Positions 34,741 through 47,059 of a stretch of DNA of 64,000 nt are shown here, in pieces. The notes below the pieces were generated by a model. The model was not told where the DNA came from and did not search any database. It worked only from the letters and a program-made list of their open reading frames with translations. The first letter of the stretch is position 1. Each line of letters opens with the position of its first letter. A program made the translations under genes and the position numbers. The stretch is from Stenopsyche tienmushanensis (Eukaryota; Arthropoda; Insecta; Trichoptera; Stenopsychidae), in the NCBI GenBank assembly GCA_008973525.1, contig WACJ01000528.1, forward strand, positions 1,488,001-1,552,000. Reading direction: 5' to 3'.

Positions 34741-36325
34741 CTTTTGAAGATTCCCCCCTTCACAAACAAAAAAAAGTTTATTGTACACCTGAACTGATCG
34801 ATGAATCGTTCTATTTATTAATTAATTATGCTCTCTATTGGAAATTAAATCTACAGTAGCTCCCACGAAATACTGTATGATTAGAAATGATGTATTTACA
34901 AGTAATTAAGGTTTGCGGTTTAAATTTTGGAGATTGATAATAGTTTGCTTTTCTATTGTATTTGATTTATACCAAAAATATGTACGAATTTTGATCCAAT
35001 TTCCAACCCAAAGCAGTCGATTTATGTAATTAAAGGATATTTGCATAAAAATGTTATAAATATCAAACAAATCAAGATGCTTGACTTTTTTATTACATCA
35101 AATTTACATTTTCCTTCCATTAACATTTTTTGTCAGTGTTTAAAAACGCAATTTCAGCTAAATTTTTGATGATGGCCCTCTTTTACGTTACTCTGAAAAC
35201 AGCCATATTTATTTAGATTATATTGTCTGTTTGTCTTTGCATACTCTTGAAGATATTGGCGACAAAGAAGTATGTTGATGGTTTATGATCATATCTTTAA
35301 TATAAATACTAGGATATTATGGTATATCAAGCGTTCTCACAGACACACAAACTCATTTATATTATTTCGCAAATTTTTACTTGTTTGTTGTTGAAAATTG
35401 AATAAAATTCATATTTAAAAAGTGAATACATTTTGGATTATTTGTGCCGAACTGATATATTTTAGACGGCCCAATAAATTGATATTTAAGCAAATTTGCT
35501 GTATTTGCTTACCTCAAAATTTCTTCACCTTCGAATATATTTATCATGTTTGCTCATGTAGCTTCAAATTGAAGGAAATTAAGCTAGTTGTTAGCAATGA
35601 TGTACGTTTGTCAAAGAGAACTTATTTGATCTTCACGTCAGCCAAGTCGCATGAGTTATGAGATATGCCATTTCAATTATACAGGACGGGAACAAAGTCG
35701 TGATAAATTCGCGAGGAGGGAATACTTTTTGGATATATGGAGCCGGGAAAGATCCGCATGAATTATGTATGTGCATACATTTTTCGCATCACAGAGACCA
35801 ATTTTTAAAAAATATTCCAACTGTATTTAAATGGAGCCGATCAAACGGATAGGGGAGCTTCGATGCAGAACTTGGAAGAGGAAAGCCGGGAAAAAAATCT
35901 ATATATCTTTTCGGTCTTAATCGCCTTTTTACGACTTTCCTCTTTGCCACTGGGCGAGTCCATACAGTGTGCTAAGTTTTATGGCCAACTTCATACTTAT
36001 GCGCCATTAACTTTTTATCTGAAGGGTTGTACCGATCATTACAAATATAACACTTTTTAATACCGATGAGAAAATGATAAATATCGGGGAAAGCTATTGA
36101 AATATGTGTAATTTTGCATAAATAACAAAAAAATATATATATGCACGCGGAGTAGAATGTTGATGCGGGCGGCGGCCGATGTCGTTTTGCGTTTGTGCGC
36201 CATTTTGATGTATGATGATTGACAATTTTGGTGCATAATATAACACAAACCAAATAGTTCCAATGAAATAACGTTGTTGAATATCTTAATTTTCGAAATG
36301 CTGGGGAAAATATTATGTTTTATTT
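34741..36325. other. AT-rich intergenic stretch, nothing recognised
   Basis: Short ORFs in 35422-36060 show no domain features. A (CGGCGG)-like short GC patch occurs near 36165. Confidence 0.35.
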
Positions 36326-36329
36326 CATC

Positions 36330-36625
36330 ATCATCACAGTGCAGCCCACAAAACAGTTCCCTGCAAAACTAGGGTCTCTTCAATATCCATTAAAAAAAGG
36401 GGTTATATTTAATCCAATCCAAACCAACTTCTTCATTTGCTCGATATTGAAGGTTGCATGACCTCTGAGTTTCATTTAGAACGCTCACCCAGCGGGCCAT
36501 CTGGATGAACGTGTCTGACTGAGTAGTTTTCTTCAGGAGATATTGAAAAACTACTCTAGGTGACCTTGTTAATTTAACTGAAAAGGGTTTTCTCGGGTAC
36601 AAAGAATCCATTCCCCCTTTCCTCG
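36330..36625 (-). repeat. ~330-bp dispersed repeat, copy 3
   Basis: Begins at CATCATCATCACAGTGCAGC and keeps the CACCCAGCGGGCCATCTGGA and GAAAAACTACTCTAGGTGAC blocks. Confidence 0.7.
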
Positions 36626-36839
36626 CTCGAATCGCTCATTTTCAACTTCAAGTTTTCAACGCTCTCAACGCACGCAACGCGGGGGAGAAAATAGCTAGAT
36701 TTTGTAACTTAAAACTAAAAAAACTAGCTAAGATAGCAGCATAAATTAGTAAGATAGATGAATATATAGTTTTTATGGGCGTGGGGGAAGTTTAGACTCG
36801 TTTGCCACCCCATTTGGTGTGAGCCATCTATGTAATTTA

Positions 36840-36975
36840 GCCTCTGAAGGAGCTTACGTGACCGTACATATCAAATAAAATGCCGCAAAAAAACCTAAAA
36901 TGAGGACGGAGTGGCCATAAGATCTGTGTGTCTAATCGGTCCGCTTTTCGGACCGCTGATATGACAATTACATGT
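36840..36975 (+). repeat. Repeat family E, copy 1
   Basis: Blocks AAATGCCGCAAAAA, GGACGGAGTGGCCATAAG and CGGTCCGCTTTTCGGACCG are shared with 38625-38790 (inverted) and 45830-45985. Confidence 0.6.
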
Positions 36976-37970
36976 CTTCTGAACGATTACAAACTTTCAT
37001 TACAAAACGAAGTTGTCGGTTGAAAATATTGTTGTTTGTATTTTATTGCGTTTTATTATTTTGTCACGTTTCAATTAAATTTCTAACCAAATTTTACGAT
37101 CAAACATACGAAAACACAAAGGATCACTTTGTACAAAATACAAAATAAAGTCAAGATACAATTTCCAACTTTTAATGGATATCAAAAGGCTTCTATTTCT
37201 ATAAGACCTACGACTGTTATTTGTTAATAATGAATACATTTGTTGTCAAGTTTGCATCATTAATATGACAATGATGATAGCTTGAAAATCGTCATCATCA
37301 TCATTAAAAAGTCAAATGTTGACCAACAATGCGGAATTCGTCTATTAAAAATAAATTAAAATATAATGACTGCAATTACACCTAATTCATATATATACTA
37401 CTTCTGATTAGGATATATTTAAGAATTTAGGTACATTGAGCTTGTTAAATGCTCAGGAATCACATGTCGTTAATGCTAATAAACATTTGTTATAGATCCA
37501 TATAAATTAAACTTATGTTTCTCTAAATTAACTAATATTAATAAATCGTATAAGATACTCAAAAGCTGAAAGTGTTTGACCTCTTGAGTATTTTATCTGT
37601 AAATTCTCACCTCGTAAATTTGCAAGGCGGACGTGCCAAAAACCTTTTTGATAATATATTTCGCTCGAACAGAAGAACATGTTGTTATTGGACTAACATT
37701 TGTAATAACAAAGATTAGTTGTGATGGATTTTCGGAATAAATTATCATAAATAAACATTTCATGGAAAGAGTAGTGACGGCTTCAATCAGTGATAATCAA
37801 ATTCTTTACGCATGATATGTGGTTTAGAATACTTTATTTATACAGGGTATTATTGGATGAAAATATCTATGAAAAGTCAGAGATTAGGGCATTATAAATT
37901 TTCACTCCCATTCCAAGTACAGGATTAATTCGAATTTGTTTGAATTATATTTATATTGGAAAATAATCTT
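36976..37970. other. AT-rich intergenic stretch
   Basis: No coding signal or defined repeat seen. Confidence 0.35.
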
Positions 37971-37974
37971 TTAC

Positions 37975-38235
37975 AAAATCATCATAGTTTTATAATCTTT
38001 TCAATATGTATTCATGGGAAACTGTATGCTTGATATTGAAAGAAGCATGTCTTTTCGATTTTGATTTGTTAACATTCACCCAGCGGGTTACTTGGATAAA
38101 CGCATCGAAGGTATTGTTGGTGATTTTTTTTTTTAAATATTGACCGATTTCCTTTGAAAATAATAGAAAAATTGTCAAATCGACCATGTTGATTTTACTA
38201 GAAAGAGTTTTCTGAAGTACACAGAGTTCAGTTAC
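37975..38235 (-). repeat. ~330-bp dispersed repeat, copy 4 (diverged)
   Basis: It keeps the ATCATCATAG edge and the CACCCAGCGGGTTACTTGGA block; the other blocks are diverged. Confidence 0.55.
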
Positions 38236-38264
38236 TTTTTTTCCTTATGAGAGAACAACGCTTA

Positions 38265-38600
38265 TATCATCATAGTACAGTCACAAACAGTCCACTGTAG
38301 AACTATGGTCCTCTTCAATATCCATTCATAGGAAAGGGTTACATCCAATCCAATCCAATCCAACCTCTTATTCATTAGTAATATGACCTCCGAGTTTCAT
38401 TTAGAACGCTCACCCAGCGGTCCATTTGGATGAACATGTCGAAGGGTGCTTTTGTGATCGTCTCGATAGAGAATGTAGGAAATTTGTAAAGACTTGAGTA
38501 ATTTTCCTCAGGAGATAGTGAAAAACTACTCTAGACGACCTTGTTGATTTTACTGGAAAGGGTTTTCTGGAGTACAGATTCCAGTCAGTCCCTCCTTTTT
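38265..38600 (-). repeat. ~330-bp dispersed repeat, copy 5
   Basis: It runs from TATCATCATAGTACAGTC to the CCAGTCAGTCCCTCC edge, with all shared blocks present. Confidence 0.7.
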
Positions 38601-38624
38601 TTTTCGTTATCGTTATGTTCAGCT

Positions 38625-38790
38625 ATAGCATTCGATCGCGATTCGCTCATTCGTCATATCAGCGGTCCGAAAAGCGGACCGATTGAGCATACAAACTTTA
38701 TGGCCTCCTCTTTTAGAGCTTTTTGCGGCATTTTCTATGATCTGTACGATCACGGAAACAACGCAGCATCTAGAAACATTCTATTATAGT
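38625..38790 (-). repeat. Repeat family E, copy 2
   Basis: Inverted relative to the other two copies; it contains the GGTCCGAAAAGCGGACC palindrome and the TTTCTATGATCTGTACGATC block, and directly follows a copy of the ~330-bp repeat. Confidence 0.6.
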
Positions 38791-38967
38791 ATTTTTTTAC
38801 AACAGTAATCGCCAAACTAAATAGTCTAGTGTGAATGACTATGAATATTAATTGGTTTTTCGCGGATATATTCTTTATAAATAAGTAGCTTAACGCCTAT
38901 ATAAGTAAATATAACTTATCAATACCCTATTTAAAAGTTATGGGTACAATCTTTTTTGAACGTTTCT

Positions 38968-39040
38968 CTTAGGGCTTTGAACCGGAGCTGAACCGAAAAC
39001 CGTTATTATTATCGGAATACCGAAACTAAAACTGATTTGA
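38968..39040 (+). mobile_element. hAT-type MITE edge fragment
   Basis: TTAGGGCTTTGAACCGGAGC and CTGAACCGAAAACCGTTATT match the left end of the MITE at 40715. Confidence 0.5.
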
Positions 39041-40170
39041 TTAAAATGTTTTAAATGCTAGAAAATAAGCTTGTTGTCAAATTACTTAATCATGACTAAA
39101 AATATAGAATTGCGAAATGATCATAATTTTATAATGATAAATATTGTTGCAAATTTTTCGAAGTCTTTCAAGTGAAAATATTGGTTGATTCCAGGAACTA
39201 TGCTATTGATCACACGAAGTAAACCTTGATGATATCTCATTTTTAATATGTATTTCGGACTGTATATCAAAATCACTAGAGCAAAAACGCTTTAATTGCT
39301 AACAAAATTTGAATGAAAAGAATGATTTGCAATCAGCTATAGATAATCCTTCAGAGCACGTAATTCAAGGTTGCTTAATAAAATGGATGAATCACGAACA
39401 ATCCAGGTCATTAAAGTGGTACGTAACCATTTTATGGGTCTATCGAAAACTCCGACGTTCGATTTTTATGTTTATCATTAAATTTATGAGTCTGTGAAGA
39501 TGGCCGCCGAGAACGAGGATTATAGAGGATATTATCCTGATTGTCGCAGGTTATTAGGATGATTGACCTGAAATCTTCTCTGATTGACCCTTCCGGTACT
39601 GGCAGCTAAATTGTTGCTGAATAGCGTCAGAAGTATACGCAAGGATTATTATTTTAGCGATTGAGTAATACGAGACGAGTATTCAGTTAGTCTGTAGGCA
39701 GCTGTCTTGTTTTATTTATTGAAATCAATGGACGTCTATAAAATGTACAATGATTAGCACTGTTTGAGTGTCTGAGATCAACAAATTAATTTTCTACATA
39801 TGTATAATTAAAACAAGAAAATTGTTTCTTCAAGGAAATTCTGTCAAAGAATAATTGATGATGTCTATTTAGTATGTAGTCGTAAGTATACAAAGCAACA
39901 AAATTAAGAATTTGGTAAGTTTTAGCACAAATTTACCTACTTAACCAAGTCACGTACTTGTTAATATAATATTTATAACATTGGCAGGAAAATATTCATG
40001 GCAATAATCGGGGTTATTACATTTGTTGTGATGTATTATTTTTTTAATTGAGATGGAAGTGGCTACATTGGACGCCATTGTTAAACTTCATTATTTTACT
40101 ATCTAAAAATAATCAATGTAGAAACAGATAGATTGTATAAATAATACCTAAGTATGTTGATTGTTAATAC
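39041..40170. other. AT-rich intergenic stretch
   Basis: No domain-bearing ORF or clear repeat. Confidence 0.35.
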
Positions 40171-40176
40171 ACTTAA

Positions 40177-40609
40177 CCCTTTAAGTAGTGAGATAATTTA
40201 AAACCTTCATATTCTTAGATGCTATATTTGCTTGTTCGCCGCTTGTCATCCGTACATATCCACTTATCTGTCAGAACTGTCGCAACGTGTATGAACCTTG
40301 TACATAAATAAATAAACATTGTCGATAGCATACAATATTCAGTCAGTTCTTTAAGTAAACATAAACAATACAATTGAGATCGATTCATTATATCATTCAC
40401 ACATAACTATTAATCGATAAATATGGGTTAACGATCTATAAAATCGTACTATGTACACAGAAAGCGCTCTGTATCTGTCTCCCATGCACAATTACCGAAC
40501 TACGCTACATTTTGTTCGTCTCTATCTGTCTCTGAGCTCAACGTACAAGAGCGCTCTCTCTGAATCACTGTAATTCGCTCGCAAATACGCGATCATCCTA
40601 CTGTTCAGG
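40177..40609 (-). mobile_element. PiggyBac-like MITE, full-length copy (433 bp)
   Basis: TTAA flanks both ends (40173-40176 and 40610-40613). The left end CCCTTTAAGTAGTG follows TTAA, a start typical of piggyBac-like elements. The right end reads CTCGCAAATACGCGATCATC, CTACTGTTCAGG before TTAA. No transposase is encoded. Partial relatives occur at 41185, 41440, 51130, 52455, 54905 and 61673. Confidence 0.75.
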
Positions 40610-40714
40610 TTAAAATAATAAATTAAGCCAAATTAAGAGTTGTCAATAAATTGCAATACATTAATTTGATGTGAATTCATTGATCGATTCCAATTTATAA
40701 TTAAGTGGCAAAAG

Positions 40715-41054
40715 TAGGGCTTCGAAGCGGAACTAAACCGAAAACTGATAAAACAGAACTGGTTCGAAAATATCGGTTTTTTCGGTTCGATAAACGTCTT
40801 ACGCGAAAAATTGTTTAAGGGGTCATCCAGCGAAGCAAATTTGATACAATTTTTCACGTATGATGATTAATGTTAGAACGTTTTTAATACAAATAAAAAC
40901 AACCAAGAAACTTTAAAATAAATTATCTGGAGCTATATCTAAAACCGAAAACCATTATATTTCCCGAAATAAAAATCGTAAGCTAATCGGTATACATTTT
41001 TGGAACTGGATCGGAACGAAAATCGAAATGAAAATATAACGGTTCAATGCCCGG
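40715..41054 (+). mobile_element. hAT-type MITE (340 bp) with perfect 8-bp target duplication
   Basis: GGCAAAAG occurs immediately on both sides (40707-40714 and 41055-41062). The ends are related inverted repeats (TAGGGCTTCGAAGCGGAAC and ACGGTTCAATGCCCGG). The interior is rich in AACCGAAAAC-type motifs and non-coding. Confidence 0.75.
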
Positions 41055-41184
41055 GGCAAAAGCATTATTTTTAATTTTTTTTTAGTTGCTTGCGAATTAG
41101 TTACTCATAAATGGCCCTGCCTAACTTTAATAATCGTCTCAGTATTTATTGTTTCCGAAGCAGAAATCTGGATCTGGATCTTAA

Positions 41185-41385
41185 CCTTTTCGTTAGTGAG
41201 CAAATTTAAAATCGATGAAGTCGTTGATGTCATAATCGCTTTACACCGATTACTTTCTGTCAGCTTCTAATCAGCGTAAGACAATCTTCAATTCGAGGCA
41301 GAGTCAATTGTAAATAAACATTTGATAACATACAAGATCGCGTCATTTCTTTACATAAACAATGCACAAAAAATCGATTCATTTG
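41185..41385 (-). mobile_element. PiggyBac-like MITE, truncated copy
   Basis: It begins after TTAA at 41181-41184 with CCTTTTCGTTAGTGAG and runs through the CATTTGATAACATACAAGAT block, then stops. Confidence 0.55.
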
Positions 41386-41439
41386 CTCCTCCTTTAGAAG
41401 GAAATGATAATTGAAAAAAGACTCATTCAACACGCAGCG

Positions 41440-41705
41440 AAGAACGGCAAGCAGTTAAATAAACAAACACTCTCGATAACACACAATATTCGGTCGTTTC
41501 TTTGCGTAAACAAATAACACACTTGAAATCGAAATCATTACAAGTCGATAAATTTGGGCTTAACGATCTATACAATCATGCGATGCATATGAAGAAGCTC
41601 TCCGTCTCAGTCTCCCGAACTGCGCTAAGTTCTCTCTGTCTCTGTCCGCCTCGGAGCTTCAATGCACAAGAGTGCCCTTTCTGAATAGTGAAGGTCAAAA
41701 CGGAT
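41440..41705 (-). mobile_element. PiggyBac-like MITE, truncated copy
   Basis: It contains the AACACTCTCGATAACACACA, TGGGCTTAACGATCTA and TCTGTCTCTGTCC blocks of the family; both ends are missing. Confidence 0.6.
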
Positions 41706-41709
41706 ATTT

Positions 41710-43560
41710 CCGTGAGTACTCATGAAACGGTTAATAAGAAACGAAGAACTAACACATTATATCAACAATTGATATGGTCATGTAATTTTGATTAGAAAAA
41801 TATGAAATTATCTAATATGTAATTTAAAATTTCAAAAGAGTCAAAATCTAAATAGCCCCATGCTTCTATTTTAATTTATATTGTAAGTTTTGTACTAAAG
41901 TCATGAATTGTTAAGGTTATAATATATTTTGATTTATTTAATTAACATTTTATACACCCGGGGCCATAAATTATTCTGCTTTGGCCAAGATGAAGTTCAT
42001 TAAAAATAATTAAGTTTATGATATAAATAGTAGGCTTGTTTATTCTAACAAAGCCAATATCTGCTTAATAATCCTTGAAATGTGAGAAATAGGAAGAGGG
42101 CAATGAGCGATCAAGTTTGGCGGACAAACTTTTCCACTTGTTGGAAAGTTTCGTCGAGTTAAGTAAACCGAAGGTGTTTAAGATACATGAGGATAACAAA
42201 AAGGTGTCAATCAAAACTTTCCAGGGAGGAAGCAAACAAAAGAACTTGGAAAGCAAGCCAGGCGATGGTCAGTTTAAAAATGGATAAAGTTCTCAGACTG
42301 TGCCCCCATCGAGGTGGACTTCCCCGGGAAGAGATTAATCTTACCTACTCGAGAGGGACTTGGCAAAAAATAAATGAAGAATGGAAGCAAGGCGTTTGAA
42401 TACCGCCGATATTTGCATTTAGATTAAAATTCTTAATATATACAAATTCGCAATCGATAACGAACTTATTATCGGAAAACAATAGCACAGCTAAAAGGTT
42501 TCTGAAAATAACAACTCGAAAACATTCGACCCGTTTTAAAGATACCGAAGTTAGATTAAAAGCTTGTTAATTAAAAGCATAGTCGGCCCACCTAATTATT
42601 GTCCCTATTATACAACCTTCAGACGGGGTCCTTAAATGGGTGCTCGATTTTAAGTACATTAGCGCAATACTGAAAATTTATACGCAGGGACGTCTCGATG
42701 GTTAAATTTAATTACATCCCCTAAATATTTGCACGAATAATTGAGCAAAAAAACATTTTCGAAACTGATTTTAGCTCACTCAGACAAAGCGCGTATAATT
42801 TTCGAACATATTACAATGATCAATTTAGATGTTGAACTTAGTCGTCGATTTGGATTCTGATAATAGTAAGATTTTCAACAAAATCTGCAAGAATCTCGAA
42901 GATAAATAACATTACTTGGACATTTGAGAGAATATGGCATCCGGGTTCACTTTTTAAAATTAGGAAACGTCTATTGTTTGACTTCAGCTTCTCGCTTGAA
43001 TCTTATTTTACAAATAAGAAATTCTCTATAGAATATCAAGACGCTGTTACCAAACTGCATGATATACAATCCGGCATCTCCAAAGTTGGTGTACTGTCGA
43101 CCTTCCAACAATAGACGACACAACAACTGCCATCTTCGCAAATACATGATTTTCTTACGAACCCTCTACATCCTCTCAGCCACTCCAGCATTACTTCCAC
43201 AACATACAAAATTGGCTCAAGAAGGGACATATAAAGCTCCTTGAAAATAAATATGTCTATTTCACGAACAAAGGAGATATGTATATGTTCTGCCGAAGCA
43301 GGACTAACAAAGGAGATATCTATCATCTTGTTTCATTCAATAATTGAACAACAACAGATGCTTAATATGGAAAACGCACATCAATAATTAAAATAAAGCA
43401 AATTCAATTCAAAATGAGAATTTAATATTAGATGAATTGGCTCGCATTCCGAGTGACCTCTCCGGTGCTGTCTCCGCAGCTTAACAAAGCGACAATCGCG
43501 TATTTTCGCAGCGACGAAAGTGACACAGGGAACACACACATATAAACGTATTATAATAAT
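41710..43560. other. AT-rich intergenic stretch
   Basis: Several short ORFs (for example 42187-42399 and 43036-43326) show no recognised domain. Confidence 0.3.
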
Positions 43561-44770
43561 TTATATATATATATATAATGAGTCGGATTTTTATATCAAT
43601 TATGATTAATTATTTTTTTATGAGATTAAAACAATTTAAAGGCAATGGAAGATGCAAAATTTATACTTTTTCACCGTATGCCGTTCTGGCCATATTCCAT
43701 TGTTCTATATTGATTCTGCCTAAAGCCGAAGAACATAAAGTTTCATATATATTTTATATATGTATAAAAAAGTTGTTTGATACAAAGAAGTGAAAGCTAT
43801 AAAATCTTTCTCCTACTTTTTAATATCCACTCGCATTACACACAATGAAAAAATATATATACAAAAAGCAATACTACCAGCTTATCAAACAAGAATCTTG
43901 AGAATGTAATTATAAATATATTTAAATGATTCATTTAATATTATATTTCTCTGAATATAATTCCCGTAACAGTCAAAAGGGTATAAAATGCGCTCCCTGG
44001 AGATTAATTTTGATCTAGAATTAAATAGGAAAAGACGTCTCTTTAACAACAAAGATGAGAATCGATCAGGTAGCTCTAATAAGACCATTGGTGATTCTCT
44101 AATGAAATAAATACCCACCGGGATCTTTTTGGAGTATTAGAAGATGTAAATATAATAATACAATGAAAGGAATAATTTATTTAGAACCATTAAAGTTTCA
44201 TCGCAATCTATATTTATAAAAATGAAAGTAAGTTTACTTATTTATAAATTAATATGTTTGGGATACATACATTCCTATACCATTCATCCGATTGCGATAA
44301 AAAACTTTGTTTTATGTAGAAAAAAATGATAATACAATTTTTGCCTCTATAAAAGGGTTGTATTAAAGTAGTTTGAGCGACATTATATTGTGACAATAAC
44401 GGAAATCAGCAAGCCGTCATATATGAGTCTCGTAGACATGTCTTTTTGATCTCAGTGCCATTTAAGATAAATAATTGGATGATGAACGAATCTTGCCGTA
44501 GTGGCAATGCACACTTTGTAGAGGTTTGGAATGTAGTTTAGCCTCTTCAAAGATGATCTTTAGATAAGATGTTTTAACAAAAAAATATAAATTTAATGCC
44601 TGAAGAGTCCTACAGATTATCTACATTAAACAATTTTAAATTGGATATGTTGGCCATCAAAATACTTCAAACAAGATTTTGATGAAAGAATGAATGTATA
44701 TAAGGGAAACGATTGTTGATATTGTACTATATACTGTGACATGTTACGGGGTTCATGGTTGATTTCTTGA
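43561..44770. other. AT-rich intergenic stretch with an (AT)n run at 43561-43578
   Basis: No coding or repeat signal otherwise. Confidence 0.35.
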
Positions 44771-45590
44771 ATCATGAGCGACAACGGAGGTTGCATCGGA
44801 GGCGTCTGCATCTATAGGGATACCTCTGCCGCCAATTTCTGGAGTTCCACTGTTCTCGGCTTCGAGCTTTGCCGCATGGTACTGGATCTGAAGATCCAGC
44901 GGGAGTACCATCCAGCATCGACAGGTTCTCGCTGGACAAGGTGCGGAATGCTTTGGTGATTAGCATGAGGGGTGACCATTGGCTCTTCAGCAGGACCCCG
45001 GAGATCATCGATTTGTCCACACACCAGCTGCGGAGATACTGACAAAAGTGCTCCTGCATGCCGTCAAAAGAGGACGCCCTCTTACGCCCCAGTCGCTAGC
45101 ATGGCGGGAGTGAATGATTGGGTAGCACAACAGCCACCTCTTTAGAAAGAGACCCTGTGACTTGGATGCCGAGAACGTAAGTTTGTTCAAACGACTCCAG
45201 CCACTAATAATTTGCAGGGCGTCACTGGCCAGTTTTTTAATCTGGGTCCTCGACCTGACTTTTATCAGCAGGGTGAGATCGTCCGCATACGGGAACAATT
45301 CGCTTCCCATCAGCAGTTCCAGGTTGAAGATGTCGTTCAGCAGGGCGACCCACAGGACCGGTCCGAGAACCGAGCCCTGTGGATATCCCATGCTTACCTC
45401 TCTTACCTCGTCACCGGCTTGGGCGATAGCAGATCTGTTCTCGAAATACGACCATCAGTTTGGACAGGACTCCACTATGTGTTGAAAAAACGCCCTGGGA
45501 GCACGATAAGGTGATTCGTCTTGGGGTCGTGGGCCGACTCGGCTTTGGCTTTAGCAGAATGGCACCACTCCTCTCTCAAAACGCCTCCGG

Positions 45591-46207
45591 CAGAGCCGTA
45601 ACTAGTGTGTGAAGCACCCGTGGCAAGTATCTAACTTATCGCCCCCCCCAACCCCCCCCCCCGGAGTCCAATTTATTTTTTAAAATTAATTAATACTATT
45701 ATAAATGCAATATATTAAATTATAATGTTTGATTTAAAATAATATACAAAGATAGTCCCAAAAGTACCCGACCTAACGTATAGATGGCGGTTACTGTTGT
45801 AAAAAAATACTATGATAGAAAGTGTCTAGACTCTAGACACTACGTTGCTTCCGTGATCGTACAGATCATAGAAAATGCCGCAAAAAGCCCTAAAGGAGGA
45901 CGGAGTGGCCATAAGCTTTGTATGCTCAATCGGTCCGTTTTTCGGACTGCTGATATAACGAATGAACTGCTCGCGATCGGATACATACTTGAAAATAACG
46001 ATTATGAAGAAAAGAGGGATTAGACAGCTAAGCATATATTATAAAAATGGACAGATCAATCAGTATTGGTTCATGTAAAGTAGAATGGTTGAGTGAAATA
46101 AAAACTATGCGCAACTCTCGACTGGGTCGGTATTCTGCGTTTTGCGTTCCAACCCCAGTTGCGCCCGTGGCGGGCGCCTGCTTTGCCACGCCCTAGTTAC
46201 GGCCCTG
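45591..46207. mobile_element. hAT-type non-autonomous element nested in a LINE (617 bp)
   Basis: Inverted ends CAGAGCCGTAACTAG (left) and CTAGTTACGGCCCTG (right) match at 14 of 15 positions. The 8-bp flanks are GCCTCCGG (45583-45590) and GGCTCCGG (46208-46215), 7 of 8 identical. It encloses a family E repeat and a poly-C run. Confidence 0.75.
45830..45985 (+). repeat. Repeat family E, copy 3 (inside the nested hAT element)
   Basis: It carries GATCGTACAGATCATAGAAA, AATGCCGCAAAAAGCCC, GGACGGAGTGGCCATAAG and GGTCCGTTTTTCGGAC. Its left edge abuts a palindrome at 45822-45842 (AGTGTCTAGACTCTAGACACT, nearly perfect). Confidence 0.6.
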
Positions 46208-46389
46208 GGCTCCGGTAACGTCTGCGGTTTCTCACTTAGGGAGACTACTCTATAGGCCGGGACCCAGAGGCTGTCATTCGCCTGTTTGTTGGCAAATTCA
46301 CACCATGAGGCCATTTTGGGCTTACGAGGAAGGGGAGGGGGTGGACCTTCCCACCCCCATCTCGGCTGCCTTTATGACGGCCACAATAT

Positions 46390-47055
46390 TGAATCCTTTA
46401 GTATAGCATTTATATACCCTTTCGATACTAGGCGATCAACATGAGGCACACGGTCTCCATATGAGGCGAAGATCAGTTCGTGGATCCAAAAAACGGATTT
46501 TACTTTCAAACTTTTACACTAACTCTTCTCTAACTGTAACGGACCCTTTCGTCTGCGCAAAGTTTTAACAATGAATTATATGGTCAGCTTTATTTCACTC
46601 GAATATTTAGGGCAAAACCTTTAGTCCACGCAACAATACAAACGTTTTGTTCTTCAAATATATGATAGGTTTTTATTAATTTGGTTGATAGGAAATGGTT
46701 TTTATTGTACATAAACAATATAATAAGCTGTATTTAGCTAAAAATGGACAGGCTAAAGATTAATTAATTAACCCTGTCAAAAATATAGGCAATTGTTTTT
46801 TATTTACTTACTTAAGTGGTTCAAACAACCCTATAAGGTGGGTCATATTCTATTTGTCCAAAGCCTCTTCTCTCCAATTGTTCAGGCTTCTTGTCTACCT
46901 GATCATCCCAGTCTAGAGGAGGGCTTCATGTCGTCATGGTTATGATCTGCCCAACGAAGACATGTCTATGACTTCCCGATTGGACCACATGGCTTTGATG
47001 GCAGAGGTTTCATCTCAAAAAAAAAATCCGAAAAATCAAAATGTTTTGAAAATTA
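46390..47055. other. Intergenic stretch
   Basis: Nothing recognised. Confidence 0.3.
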
Positions 47056-47059
47056 TGCA

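Larger units (their letters stand above)
44780..46380 (-). mobile_element. R1-like LINE fragment (second family), interrupted by a hAT element
   Basis: The minus-strand frame 45391-45005 contains GYPQGSVLGPVLW and FPYADDLTLLIK (YADD active site), then a thumb-like region. It continues upstream past 45485 with one stop. Homology to a LINE interior resumes beyond the inserted element at 46208. Composition is GC-rich. Degenerate. Confidence 0.75.
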
